Below, piece by piece: positions 18,149-27,631 of a stretch of DNA of 64,000 nt. The stretch's first letter is position 1. Each line of letters opens with the position of its first letter. This DNA comes from Niastella caeni. Its GTDB lineage: Bacteria; Bacteroidota; Bacteroidia; Chitinophagales; Chitinophagaceae. The translations under genes were made by a program, and so were the position numbers. Location of the stretch: positions 1,673,347 through 1,737,346 of the forward strand of contig NZ_STFF01000001.1 of assembly GCF_004834005.1 (NCBI RefSeq), read 5' to 3'. The notes under the pieces were generated by a model that did not search any database, was not told where the DNA came from, and saw only the letters and a program-made list of their open reading frames with translations.

Positions 18149-20329
18149 ATGAAGTTGATACTACTCTTGTTATTTCCGTGCTCATTGCTTGCCCAAAACT
18201 TCACACCAGAAGAAATTACCCGGTGGCAGCAACAGGCAAAACAGGTTACTATCATCCGCGACAAGTGGGGTATTCCCCATATTTACGGTAAGACCGACGC
18301 CGACTGCGTGTTCGGATTATTGTATGCCCAATGTGAAGATGATTTTAAACGAGTAGAAGCCAATTACATTGATATTTTAGGCAGAAGCGCAGAAATAAAC
18401 GGTGAAAAAAGCCTGTACAACGACCTGTATACCCGACTGCTCATCGATTCGGCCGGCGCTATAAAAGACTATAAGAGCAGCCCCGACTGGCTAAAAAATT
18501 TATTGCAAGCATTTGCAGACGGCATAAATTATTACCTGTATAAAAACCCAACGGTTAAACCGGCATTGCTTACCCGCTTTGAGCCCTGGTTCCATTTAAT
18601 GTGGACGGATGGAAGTATTTCAGCCATACAAAGCGGCGGATTAACCATCGATGAATTAAAAAAATTCTATACCAGCGATTCCACTTCTACGGTTCTAACC
18701 AAAAAAACAGAAGATGAAGTTGCAACCGGGAGCAATGGTTTTGCACTGGCGCCCGCCCGTACGGCATCAGGCAATGCCATTTTGTATATTAATCCGCACG
18801 TAACATTTTATTTCAGGCCCGAAGTACATGTGATCAGTGAAGAAGGGTTGAATGCATACGGCGCCGTTACCTGGGGGCAGATGTTCGTTTACCAGGGGTT
18901 TAATGAACATTGTGGCTGGATGCATACTTCGAGTTATTCAGATGTAGCCGATCTGTATGCATTAAAGATCATTCAAAGAGGTGTAAAAACATTTTATCAA
19001 TACGAGCAGGGACAGGCGCCGGTAAAGAAACGCGCTGTTATGTTAAGTTACAAAGCAGGCGACAGTATAAAAACAACTACCATTAACACCTGGTATACCC
19101 ATCATGGTCCTGTGATGGGCAGCCGGAACGATCAATGGATCAGCGTAAGAGCAAATAACCGTTCTTTACGAGCGTTAATTCAATCATGGCAACGAACCAA
19201 GGCAAATGGTTTTACAGCGTTCAAAAAGAGTATGGAGTTGTTGTCAAATGCATCAAACAACACAGTGTTTGCAGATGACAGCGGGCATATTGCCTATTGG
19301 CATGGCAATTTTATTCCACGCCGCGATTCAACCATCGATTGGAGCCAACCCGTTGATGGCAGCAAAAGGACCACTTCCTGGCGGGGATCTCATTCTTTAG
19401 AACAAACGATCCATTTGTATAATCCGGCCAGTGGATTTATTCAGAACTGCAACTCTACTCCATTTACCGCAGCAGGCAGTAGCAGTCCGAAAAAGGAAAA
19501 GTACCCGGCTTATATGGCGCCCGACGCAGAAAACTTTCGCGGCATTACCGCAGCACGCTTATTGGAGAAGGCAAAGAAATTTACTATCGACTCCATGATA
19601 GCCACCGGGTACAACACTACGCTGGCGGTGTTTGAAGAATTGATACCGGCATTGATCGCCGGTTATGAAAAAGATCTTTCTAAAACCGATTCTATATACA
19701 TAAAGCTGGCAGAACCCATTTCCGTTTTAAAGAAGTGGGATCTGAAAGCAAACGTAACATCCATCGCCACCACCCTGGCCATTGAGTGGATACAAAAATT
19801 GCAGCCATTGATCAACCTGGTGCGGGTAAACGGAAAGGAAGTAGATTTTGTAACGCGTGTACATGAATATGCTGCAACGGCTTCCGCAGCGGAATTAGCA
19901 GGCACTTTGCTTTCGGTAGTGAATGAATTAAATGGTAAATATGGAACCTGGAAAACCAGTTGGGGAACCATTAACCGGTATCAGCGATTGACCGGCAAAC
20001 TTCAGGAAACATATGATGATAGCAAACCCAGTTTGCCGGTGGGCATGGCAGCGTCTACATGGGGTTGTTTGCCCTCGTACGTAAGCCGTTACAATAACGG
20101 ATCATTAAAAAGATATGGCTATAATGGCAACAGTTTTGTGTGTGCAGTGGAGTTTGGCAAGAAAATAAAAGCGAAATCATTGCTGGCCGGTGGAGAAAGC
20201 GGAAATCCCACATCAAAGCATTTTAATGATCAGGCGGAGATGTACACCAAGGGCATTTTTAAAGAGGTGATGTTTTATAAGGAAGATGTGATGAAAAATA
20301 TGGAGCGGAAGTATCATCCGGGGGAGTGA
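18149..20329 (+). CDS. Penicillin acylase / acyl-homoserine-lactone acylase family Ntn hydrolase
   Basis: Periplasmic Ntn hydrolase precursor (726 aa) with signal peptide (MKLILLLLFPCSLLAQ). The alpha-chain part has IIRDKWGIPHIYG and the family helix GLLYAQCEDDFKRVE. The beta chain should begin at the Ser of GSNGFALAPARTASG (about residue 192), the autocatalytic cleavage site and nucleophile, followed by INPHV. Members cleave amide bonds between an acyl chain and an amine (beta-lactams, acyl-homoserine lactones, echinocandin-like peptides). The N-terminal sequence is closer to the aculeacin A acylase/PvdQ side than to penicillin G acylase. Pairing with a D-aminoacylase suggests catabolism of acyl amides; quorum quenching is possible but unproven. 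Confidence 0.9.
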   Translation: MKLILLLLFPCSLLAQNFTPEEITRWQQQAKQVTIIRDKWGIPHIYGKTDADCVFGLLYAQCEDDFKRVEANYIDILGRSAEINGEKSLYNDLYTRLLIDSAGAIKDYKSSPDWLKNLLQAFADGINYYLYKNPTVKPALLTRFEPWFHLMWTDGSISAIQSGGLTIDELKKFYTSDSTSTVLTKKTEDEVATGSNGFALAPARTASGNAILYINPHVTFYFRPEVHVISEEGLNAYGAVTWGQMFVYQGFNEHCGWMHTSSYSDVADLYALKIIQRGVKTFYQYEQGQAPVKKRAVMLSYKAGDSIKTTTINTWYTHHGPVMGSRNDQWISVRANNRSLRALIQSWQRTKANGFTAFKKSMELLSNASNNTVFADDSGHIAYWHGNFIPRRDSTIDWSQPVDGSKRTTSWRGSHSLEQTIHLYNPASGFIQNCNSTPFTAAGSSSPKKEKYPAYMAPDAENFRGITAARLLEKAKKFTIDSMIATGYNTTLAVFEELIPALIAGYEKDLSKTDSIYIKLAEPISVLKKWDLKANVTSIATTLAIEWIQKLQPLINLVRVNGKEVDFVTRVHEYAATASAAELAGTLLSVVNELNGKYGTWKTSWGTINRYQRLTGKLQETYDDSKPSLPVGMAASTWGCLPSYVSRYNNGSLKRYGYNGNSFVCAVEFGKKIKAKSLLAGGESGNPTSKHFNDQAEMYTKGIFKEVMFYKEDVMKNMERKYHPGE

Positions 20330-20330
20330 G

Positions 20331-20376
20331 GTAAGTAGTAGGAAGAAAGAAACGCTCGAAAAATCTTACTTCCTAC
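20331..20376. repeat. GTAGGAAG/CTTCCTAC inverted words
   Basis: GTAGGAAG (20338-20345) and CTTCCTAC (20369-20376) face each other between two convergent genes. The 12-mer CTTACTTCCTAC (20365-20376) recurs exactly inside the E1 dehydrogenase gene at 24788-24799. There is no T-run, so this is weak as a terminator. Confidence 0.5.
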
Positions 20377-20436
20377 GTCAGACATATAAAATGGTTCCAC
20401 GTATTAAAGAATCATGGCATAAATCCCTAAGGAAGC

Positions 20437-21489
20437 TTACCCTCTATAATACGGCATATTCGTATCCTGAAACTTCTTTTGCGCCGCTTCCCAGGCATTG
20501 ATTTGTTGCGTGCGTTCTTTATTTACCGCATTGTTTGTTTTGTTGAAGTTGTTGATGGCTTCGTTGTATTCGTTAACGGCTTTGTTGTACACATCCACAT
20601 CCGCCTGTGTGCGGCTGTTGGCCGGCTTCGCTTCAAAGGTCTTCTTTGCTTTATTAAAATTCTCTTCCTTTAAATAAAAATCGGTAAGCTTGGGAATATC
20701 GGTCTCAGCCATTTTCTTATAATACTTCAATACATCGCGGCAGGCATTGGCCAGTGTGGGGTCGTTATTAAAACTTTTCAACGTATCAACGCCTTTTAAT
20801 CCTTCGTTGGCAAAGCGCAGTAAGGAGTTGCGCGATTGCTCCACATCGTTCACCTTTTTATTGTTCATGGCCGTTGTCAATTCTCTATCCATCCAGTTAC
20901 ACTTAAAGAAAATAAGGAACAACTCATTTGTATAATCATTCAATTTGCCGGCAACATCCAGCTTTGAGCCCAGGGCGCTTTCTGTTTCATTCAGCTTTAC
21001 ATTATACTTCGCTGCAAATTCCTTCGATGTTTTTTCCAGCTTTTCCGATGCTTCGGTCAACTTCTCCGTTACTTTCTCCTGCAATAACAAATAAGCCGAC
21101 ATGCCATCAAACGATTGCTCGGCCAATTCTTCCATATCTACAATCTTCTTATAATCTTCATTAAAAACACGGTAGCATAAAGTGATATAATCTATGCTAC
21201 CCTGGCGCAAGGTGTTATCGCCTTTATATTTGGGCAGATCGGTTGTTTTGTATTTGCATTGATTAATGCTTTCCAGCACTTCGCCACGCAGCTTTTCTAC
21301 TTTACGCGCCCGGCGGCCATGCGCTGCCGCACTCAGGTATTGCATATACTTGGCATCCATTTCGGTGCGGGCCTTGTAAATGGCAGTCATATATTCACCG
21401 GGGTTTTCAATGGCTTGTCCGCGCGAAGAAATGGTAACGCTTATAAAGGAAATGAACAGTATAACAAGGTTACGTTTCTTTAGTTCCAT
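20437..21489 (-). CDS. Exported helical protein, LIC11966-type surface protein
   Basis: A 350-aa exported protein with signal peptide (LVILFISFISVTISSRG). The mature chain is nearly all alpha-helical and charged (EKVTEKLTEASEKLEKTSKE), and the last 60 residues form a likely coiled coil rich in Asn/Lys (VDVYNKAVNEYNEAINNFNK). GEYMTAIYKARTEMDAKYMQ and AAAHGRRARKVEKLR match the pattern I associate with LIC11966-type surface proteins, whose function is unknown. It is upstream of nothing on its strand and lies 61 bp downstream of the protease gene start region, possibly its partner. Confidence 0.65.
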   Translation of the reverse strand: MELKKRNLVILFISFISVTISSRGQAIENPGEYMTAIYKARTEMDAKYMQYLSAAAHGRRARKVEKLRGEVLESINQCKYKTTDLPKYKGDNTLRQGSIDYITLCYRVFNEDYKKIVDMEELAEQSFDGMSAYLLLQEKVTEKLTEASEKLEKTSKEFAAKYNVKLNETESALGSKLDVAGKLNDYTNELFLIFFKCNWMDRELTTAMNNKKVNDVEQSRNSLLRFANEGLKGVDTLKSFNNDPTLANACRDVLKYYKKMAETDIPKLTDFYLKEENFNKAKKTFEAKPANSRTQADVDVYNKAVNEYNEAINNFNKTNNAVNKERTQQINAWEAAQKKFQDTNMPYYRG

Positions 21490-21549
21490 AGCTGATTGTT
21501 TTGGCTGGTATAAAAGGGTTTTGGTTACAGTATAATATTCGCGAACAGG

Positions 21550-23628
21550 CTATTGCTTCATGGCTGCTATTAACTGATATGCAATCTTAACGTATGCATC
21601 TGTTAACAGTTCTTCATTCCATTCTTCATCTACTTCACTATCGTGTGCCCGTTGCTTCTGACCGGTTGGTTTAACTATTTTATAAATAGCTTTCTCTTCT
21701 TCTGGTTCTTTCAATGCTTCTGCCTGCTGCTCTTTCTTCTTCTTATTTTGCCACGCTTCATCTATGAACAGAGAAATATCTTTCTTCACGCCCGCAGTCT
21801 TTGATTGCTCAATGTATTGCTGCACATATTTAAAATACGCCGATGAAGCCATTTCCTTCTTCGCAACGCTTTCTGCCGCCGCCACCGGTAATGCAGGCAG
21901 GGGTTTATAATACTTATTGGCATCAATAACTGTTGCGGGCAACACATATTTTTCGTTTACTTCTCTTTCGGGAACGGCATCAGTTAAATCGGGCAAAATA
22001 ATATCTGGTTTTACGCCATGCGCCTGCGCCGTAGTTCCGTTTATGCGGAACAGTTTTGAAATAGTCAGCTTTATGTAACTGGAAGCCGCCTTTTTTCCAT
22101 CGTAGGTTTCCAGGTTAATAGTTGTATCAATGGGCAAAACATACTGGGCAGTCGCTTTTCCATAAGTTGCGGAACCTACAATCAGTGCACGGTTATAATC
22201 CTGCATAACCGCCGCCACCATCTCCGATGCTGATGCACTGAACCCGTTCACCAGCAACAGCAGAGGACCATCATAAATAGTTCCCCGCACTACATCCTTC
22301 AATGTATGAGGCTTGGGGTCCTTGGTTTTAACCTGCCCTACCGGACCTGCATCTATAAATATTCCCGACAGTTCAATGGCTTCCTGCAGCGAACCCCCGC
22401 CGTTATAGCGCAGGTCGATCATCAGCCCTTCAATATTTTCTTTCTTTAGTTTGACGATCTCTTTAGCCACGTCATTGGCGCAACCGTTAATTCCCAATGT
22501 GCCTTCCCAATCTGAATAAAAGGCAGGCAACGAAATATAACCCACCTTGCGGTCGCCCTGCAGAATAAAACTTTTCACCTTGTCTTCTTCCTCTTCTTCT
22601 ACTTCTTTTTCAAGCCGTTCTTTATGTAACGCCACCTGGCGCATAGTTCCATCCGCTTTCTTTACGGTGATGTTAACTGTGTTGCCGCCTGATGCTGACA
22701 GCGCCTGTTCAATTTCTTCCACTTCGGCATCTGCTACATCAATCGGTTCTTTGTTCTCCCATTGTATAGAATGTATCTTATCGCCTTTATTTAACTTCCC
22801 GCTTTGGTAGGCAGAACTACCGGGTTTCAGGTAATCGATCTCTGCATGTCCGTCTTCATCTTTGCTAAAAGTGACGCCATATTCCAGCGGCTTTTTACCC
22901 AGGTTGCTTTCAAAATCTTCTTTGGCATCAGCAGAAAAATAAGCCGTATGCGGGTCGTAACTTACGGCAAGCGCCTGGCAATACATGTTGCCAATTATAA
23001 ATTCAACGCCCTGCGGGCTTTGTAATACTCGCTTTACCGAACGCTTCAATGTTACATTGGCCTTTTTGCGAAGGAAAGGCTCCAGGCTGTCAATAAATTT
23101 TTTTGATGGCTGTTTATTCGGGTTCATCAAATCGGCATACTCCATTATACCATGCAATACGGTATATTTTATCAGCTTGTACATTTTGGCATGCATGGCC
23201 GGTATGCCTGCCGGATAAGTAGTATCTTCTGCAACTGTATATTTTTCTTTCAGTGAAAAATTGAAGGGTGTTTTACAAATATTATCGATCATGGTATCTG
23301 CCTGCAACATGCGTTGTTTGTAGGTAGTAACCACTAATTGCAGAAAGGCTGACTTCTTACCTTTTATTTCATCATCGAGTTGCAGGCGATAAGCCAGCAA
23401 CTTTTTCATATCGTCCTGTGTAAAGAAAATGCGTTGTTCATCCAGGGAGAGCATCAGTTCGTTGAAAATGGCCGCAGACCTTTCATCATCTAACGGCCGC
23501 GGTTGAATGTGGTATTTTTCCACCATGCGGCTTACCAGGTAGGCATCGGTAACAGCTTTTTGAAGCGATTGTGCATCGAGGACATTACAGCTTACAACAC
23601 CAAGAATCAGAAAAAGAAATATACGCAT
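21550..23628 (-). CDS. Tail-specific (C-terminal processing) protease, S41A
   Basis: Periplasmic S41 protease (692 aa) with signal peptide ending near CNVLDAQ. Order of parts: N-terminal helical domain (about 30-230), PDZ domain (about 240-330; LEYGVTFSKDEDGHAEIDYL and GDKIHSI), protease core (about 350-560) and a charged C-terminal DUF3340-like region. The Ser/Lys dyad is visible: Ser in NGFSASASEMVAA and Lys in GSATYGKATAQY. The family trims C-termini of envelope proteins and degrades misfolded periplasmic proteins. An insertion EKEVEEEEEDKVK after the PDZ is unusually acidic. Confidence 0.92.
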   Translation of the reverse strand: MRIFLFLILGVVSCNVLDAQSLQKAVTDAYLVSRMVEKYHIQPRPLDDERSAAIFNELMLSLDEQRIFFTQDDMKKLLAYRLQLDDEIKGKKSAFLQLVVTTYKQRMLQADTMIDNICKTPFNFSLKEKYTVAEDTTYPAGIPAMHAKMYKLIKYTVLHGIMEYADLMNPNKQPSKKFIDSLEPFLRKKANVTLKRSVKRVLQSPQGVEFIIGNMYCQALAVSYDPHTAYFSADAKEDFESNLGKKPLEYGVTFSKDEDGHAEIDYLKPGSSAYQSGKLNKGDKIHSIQWENKEPIDVADAEVEEIEQALSASGGNTVNITVKKADGTMRQVALHKERLEKEVEEEEEDKVKSFILQGDRKVGYISLPAFYSDWEGTLGINGCANDVAKEIVKLKKENIEGLMIDLRYNGGGSLQEAIELSGIFIDAGPVGQVKTKDPKPHTLKDVVRGTIYDGPLLLLVNGFSASASEMVAAVMQDYNRALIVGSATYGKATAQYVLPIDTTINLETYDGKKAASSYIKLTISKLFRINGTTAQAHGVKPDIILPDLTDAVPEREVNEKYVLPATVIDANKYYKPLPALPVAAAESVAKKEMASSAYFKYVQQYIEQSKTAGVKKDISLFIDEAWQNKKKKEQQAEALKEPEEEKAIYKIVKPTGQKQRAHDSEVDEEWNEELLTDAYVKIAYQLIAAMKQ

Positions 23629-23746
23629 ACTACTCCCAAGGTTATAATTTTCAGCAGGGTTGATAAAGATACAAATTCACGCTGAAAAGTGGAAGCAGCC
23701 TAACCTCTACACAATTGATATGCAACAGCCTGCAACAACCTTGGTA

Positions 23747-25810
23747 TTAATAATTTAGCAGCTTTTCCACAGTCTCCTGCAAGCGGGCTTTGGCCAGAAA
23801 ATTATTTTCCAGATCAATGTTGAACGGCACAGGCGTATCCAACGAAGCACAGCGCAACACCGGCGCATCGAGCGATTCAAAACAATGTTCGCCGATCCAG
23901 GCTGCCACTTCACCACCAATACCACCGGTAAGCGTGTCCTCATGCAACACCAGCACCCGGCCTGTTCTGGTAACGGCTGCCCTGATGGCTTCGTAATCGA
24001 GCGGTAACAAAGTGCGCAGGTCAAGAATATCTATGGAGATCCCGGGATGCCCTGCCGCATACTCTTCAGCCCAAATTACACCCTGTCCGTAGGTTATAAT
24101 GCTTATATCATCGCCCGACCGCACAAGGCGCGCTTTGCCAATCTCCGTTTCATAATACGCATCGGGCACATCACCACTAACGCTTCTGTACAATGCTTTA
24201 TGCTCAAAAAATAACACCGGGTTGGGGTCATTGATGGCAGCGATCAGCAGTCCTTTTGCATCGGCTGGGGTTGATGGGTATACCACCTTCAAACCCGGCG
24301 TATGTACAAACCAGGCTTCATTGCTTTGTGAGTGAAATGGCCCGGCTCCTACCCCGGCGCCTGTGGGCATGCGAATGACCACATTGGCCGATTGTCCCCA
24401 GCGGTAATGGATCTTCGCCAGGTTATTGACGATCTGTGTAAAACCCATCGTCACAAAATCGGCAAACTGCATTTCGATCATACTTTTGAACCCCTGCAGG
24501 CTCAAACCCAATGCGGCGCCGATAATAGCGCTTTCGCATAACGGTGTGTTGCGCACCCTTTCTTTTCCAAACTCGGCTACAAACCCTTCCGTTATTTTGA
24601 ATACACCGCCGTACTCTGCAATATCTTGTCCCATCAAGATCAGATCGTCGTGTTGCTGCATACTTTGCCGCAACCCATCTTTAATGGCATCAATAAGGCG
24701 GTGGTGCGAAACGGAATTAGGCTTTTGAACAAAAATTTTCGGCTCACTATATGAAGCCGACTCCCGGGAACCGGAGTTCTCATACTTCTTACTTCCTACT
24801 TCATGCTTCGGAATGTTTTCACCCGCATTTACTTTGGCGTACACATCAGCTTCTTCATGATGGGTATTCACCTGCGTCGGCTTCGCATTAAAGCCAATGG
24901 TGCACTCTACATCAATATATTCTTTCAGGTCCTGGTAAATGGCGTCCATTGACTCTTTGGTAAGAACCGCTGCTGATAATAAAAACTTTTCAAAGTTTTT
25001 AATGGGGTCTTTCATTTCCCAAACCTCAAATAAATAAGCTGGAACGTATTTGGTGCCACTGGCTTCTTCGTGGCCGCGCATGCGAAACGTTGCGCATTCA
25101 ACCAGGTAAGGCTTCTGGTTTTCAATACAATATTTCCGTACGCCTTTTATGGTGTCGTATACACCGAGGATATTATTGCCGTCTATCTTCACGCCGTCAA
25201 TGCCATATCCCTTTGCCTTTTCTACCAACGATTCGCAACGGTATTGCTCATGCACGGGCGTGCTGAGGGCGTAGCCGTTGTTCTCAATTACAAATATTAC
25301 CGGCAGGTCCCACACGGCTGCCACGTTTAGTGCTTCATGAAAATCGCCTTCACTGGTGCCGCCTTCACCACTAAACACAACCACTACTTTATTTTCTTTG
25401 CGAAGTTTATGGGCGAGGGCAATGCCATCTGCAATGCCTAACTGCGGACCCAGATGCGAGATCATGCCACATATATGATGCTGTGCATTGCCGAAGTGAA
25501 AGCTGCGTTCGCGGCCTTTGCTATACCCGCTCTGGTTGCCCTGCCATTGCATCAACAATTTGTGCAGTGGCATATGGCGGCTGGTAAATACGCCCAGGTT
25601 GCGGTGCAGGGGTAAGATCCACTCATCTTCTTCCAGCGCCTGGGTAACTCCCACAGCAATTGCTTCCTGCCCAATTCCGCTAAACCATTTTGAAATTTTG
25701 CCCTGCCGTAACAGCACCAGCATTTTTTCTTCGATCATTCGAGGCAATAACAGGCTCTTGTAAAAATGAACCAGTTGGTCGTGGGTCAAATCTTTGCTAT
25801 CGAAGTGCAT
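23747..25810 (-). CDS. 2-oxoacid dehydrogenase E1, alpha and beta subunits fused
   Basis: Thiamine-diphosphate E1 component (687 aa), probably of branched-chain 2-oxoacid dehydrogenase, with the alpha (about 1-320) and beta (about 365-687) chains in one polypeptide. The ThDP motif is GEGGTSEGDFHEALN followed by ENNGYALSTP. The beta half has GQDIAEYGGVFKITEG, the hallmark QMQFADF-like EMQFADFVTMGF, and the transketolase C-terminal domain (DLRTLLPLD, HEDTLTGGIGGE). The fused form is common in Bacteroidota. The linker (about 325-360) is polar and its DNA contains intergenic-type repeat words (24755-24812). E2 and E3 are not in the window. Confidence 0.92.
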   Translation of the reverse strand: MHFDSKDLTHDQLVHFYKSLLLPRMIEEKMLVLLRQGKISKWFSGIGQEAIAVGVTQALEEDEWILPLHRNLGVFTSRHMPLHKLLMQWQGNQSGYSKGRERSFHFGNAQHHICGMISHLGPQLGIADGIALAHKLRKENKVVVVFSGEGGTSEGDFHEALNVAAVWDLPVIFVIENNGYALSTPVHEQYRCESLVEKAKGYGIDGVKIDGNNILGVYDTIKGVRKYCIENQKPYLVECATFRMRGHEEASGTKYVPAYLFEVWEMKDPIKNFEKFLLSAAVLTKESMDAIYQDLKEYIDVECTIGFNAKPTQVNTHHEEADVYAKVNAGENIPKHEVGSKKYENSGSRESASYSEPKIFVQKPNSVSHHRLIDAIKDGLRQSMQQHDDLILMGQDIAEYGGVFKITEGFVAEFGKERVRNTPLCESAIIGAALGLSLQGFKSMIEMQFADFVTMGFTQIVNNLAKIHYRWGQSANVVIRMPTGAGVGAGPFHSQSNEAWFVHTPGLKVVYPSTPADAKGLLIAAINDPNPVLFFEHKALYRSVSGDVPDAYYETEIGKARLVRSGDDISIITYGQGVIWAEEYAAGHPGISIDILDLRTLLPLDYEAIRAAVTRTGRVLVLHEDTLTGGIGGEVAAWIGEHCFESLDAPVLRCASLDTPVPFNIDLENNFLAKARLQETVEKLLNY
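24755..24812. repeat. Repeat words inside the E1 linker coding region
   Basis: Within the E1 gene the sequence runs CTCCCGGGAACCGGAG and then near-copies of the word CTTACTTC (ACTTCTTACTTCCTACTTC and then ATGCTTCGG). The 12-mer CTTACTTCCTAC is shared exactly with intergenic DNA at 20365-20376. It encodes the linker residues around VGSKKYENSGSRE, between the alpha and beta domains, where sequence is expected to be free to vary. Confidence 0.65.
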
Positions 25811-25876
25811 ACTATATGGTAATAAAAAAATGTACCATGAAGTTAACGCAAATCAAATATCGGCGGTGACTGGCGT

Positions 25877-26224
25877 CTATTCTTTTTCGTCTCTTTTTTC
25901 TTTATATAATACCGAGGTAACAATCGACAGCAGCAGGCTAAACAACAGCGCCCACCAAAATCCGTCAACACGAAAATCTGATATTAAATAATCGGCCAGT
26001 AAAATGATGAGGGCATTGATCACAAATAGGAAAAGACCTAATGTTACCACGGTAATGGGAAGGGTGACAAAGATCAGGATGGGTTTTACAATGGCATTTA
26101 AAATAGCCAGCACAATGGCCAGCACAATCGCCGATGTAAACGTATCAAAATGTACCCCGCTTAAAATATACGATAACCCAAATGCAACAATGGAGGTGAC
26201 AATGATACGCATGATGAAGTTCAT
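25877..26224 (-). CDS. Phage-holin-4-like (YvlD-type) small membrane protein
   Basis: A 115-aa protein with four hydrophobic helices and little else, matching Pfam Phage_holin_4_2 in order: FGLSYILSGVHFDTF, AIVLAIVLAILNAIVKPIL, LPITVVTLGLFLFVINALII, DGFWWALLFSLLLSIVTS. Despite the domain name these are ordinary chromosomal membrane proteins in many bacteria, and no phage gene is nearby. It lies 66 bp upstream of the E1 gene and may be cotranscribed. Function unknown. Confidence 0.85.
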   Translation of the reverse strand: MNFIMRIIVTSIVAFGLSYILSGVHFDTFTSAIVLAIVLAILNAIVKPILIFVTLPITVVTLGLFLFVINALIILLADYLISDFRVDGFWWALLFSLLLSIVTSVLYKEKRDEKE

Positions 26225-26265
26225 AACAATAGAGGTTTAGTTATAAATAGGTCGGTTGGAACCGG

Positions 26266-26305
26266 AAAAAGTAACAAGCCCGTCTGGGTGACTGACGGGC
26301 TTGTT
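26266..26305 (-). terminator. Rho-independent terminator of the M16 pair
   Basis: AACAAGCCCGTC (26273-26284) and GACGGGCTTGTT (26294-26305) form a perfect 12-bp stem with a 9-nt loop. On the minus strand it is followed by ACTTTTTCC, and it starts 9 bp after the stop of the M16 gene. Confidence 0.93.
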
Positions 26306-26313
26306 GTTAAATC

Positions 26314-27600
26314 TTATATAACCACTAATTCATAAAACGCCTCTTGCTGCAGATACTTGTTCGCCAACTCCTGCAGTTCTTTGGCCGTTATGGTTTTAAT
26401 GATCTCCACGCTGCGCTGAAAATAATTATCATCTACATTGTTCAGGATCATACTTTTCCAACGGCCTATAACCTGGAAAGGCCCATCCAGGTCGCCCAGG
26501 ATGCTGCCGATCATGGAATTGCGCGTCATCATCAATTCCTCGTCATCGATCGGCTCATCACGCAACTGCTGCATTTCAAAATATACTTCCTTAATGGTGT
26601 TCGGTGTAACGTCGCGGCCGGCCTCGGTGCTTACCATCCAGCCACTTTCGCTGGTAAAATTTAACAGGTAACTGTAAATACCATACGTATACCCTTTTTC
26701 TTCCCGAATATTGCCCATTAACCGGGAGCCGAAGAAGCCGCCAAACACATTGTTCAACACCATCACTTTCTGAAAATCGGGGTGTTGCCGGTTGGGGAAG
26801 GGACGGGCGATACGAATGGCAGACTGCACCCCATTGGCATCGTTCAAGATTTCATACTTCTTTTGCGCCGCCGGCTGTAAAGGATGTTGTATGATCTCTG
26901 CACTGCTGGTGCGCGGTTTTAAAGGTAAATGCCCAAAATTTTTCTCCAGCGTTTCTATGATATCCTTCGGCAATTTACCTGCTACAAAAATTACGCACCT
27001 GCCCTGCTTGTAGTAATTGTTATAAAAAGAAACAATATCTTCCCGTTGTACTGCCGTATAATCTTCCAGGTTCATGTATTTACCGTAAGGGTGATTTTCG
27101 CCAAACAAATACGCATCGATCAACCTACTGGCCACAAATTCGCATTTCTGCATATTTACCTTTAACCGCTGTTGTGCGTTTTGCTGGTAAATGGTCAGCT
27201 CTTCCTGCGGAAATACTGCGTCCTGCACCATTTCTGCCACCACCGGCAGCAATTCGTTAATGTGTTTGCTTAAGGAATGCAGCGTTATTTCAGCGGTTTC
27301 GTTGTGACAGGCGCGGTTAAGATATGATCCATAATATTCAAAATGCTCGTTAATCTCAAACGCGGTGCGTTTGCTGGTGCCGTTCTTCAGCAAAAAATTG
27401 GTAGCGGCGGCAATGGCCTTTTTCTTTTCGAACCAGTTACCGGCATAAAATACCCAGTTCACCATCATCGTATCTTCGGTACCCATGTCAACAGCAAACA
27501 CTTCAACACCGTTGCTGAGGGTATATTTTTTACAAGCCGGTAATTGTAAATCAAATGCAACCGGATCTATAATTGGAGGAGCGATAGTTCTGTTAAGCAT
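26314..27600 (-). CDS. M16 family peptidase homologue lacking the zinc site
   Basis: Processing-peptidase-like protein (428 aa) with the M16 double fold: N-terminal half (KYTLSNGVEVFAVD) and C-terminal half (NNVFGGFFGSRLMGNIREEKGYTYGIYS), the latter matching the substrate-binding domain. At the place of the catalytic HxxEH the sequence is FLLKNGTSKRTAFEINEHFE, so the zinc ligands are missing. It is translated 31 bp after an M16 protein that keeps the motif, the arrangement of two-subunit M16B peptidases in which one chain is catalytic and the other shapes the chamber. It has no signal peptide, so the pair appears cytoplasmic. Confidence 0.9.
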   Translation of the reverse strand: MLNRTIAPPIIDPVAFDLQLPACKKYTLSNGVEVFAVDMGTEDTMMVNWVFYAGNWFEKKKAIAAATNFLLKNGTSKRTAFEINEHFEYYGSYLNRACHNETAEITLHSLSKHINELLPVVAEMVQDAVFPQEELTIYQQNAQQRLKVNMQKCEFVASRLIDAYLFGENHPYGKYMNLEDYTAVQREDIVSFYNNYYKQGRCVIFVAGKLPKDIIETLEKNFGHLPLKPRTSSAEIIQHPLQPAAQKKYEILNDANGVQSAIRIARPFPNRQHPDFQKVMVLNNVFGGFFGSRLMGNIREEKGYTYGIYSYLLNFTSESGWMVSTEAGRDVTPNTIKEVYFEMQQLRDEPIDDEELMMTRNSMIGSILGDLDGPFQVIGRWKSMILNNVDDNYFQRSVEIIKTITAKELQELANKYLQQEAFYELVVI

Positions 27601-27631
27601 ATCTTCTTTTTAGTCGTCTTTTATTCTTCAA

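Noticed and set aside
25877..26224. Prophage indicated by a holin-like gene
   Set aside because: The Phage_holin_4_2 family is widespread as ordinary membrane proteins, and no other phage gene is nearby.
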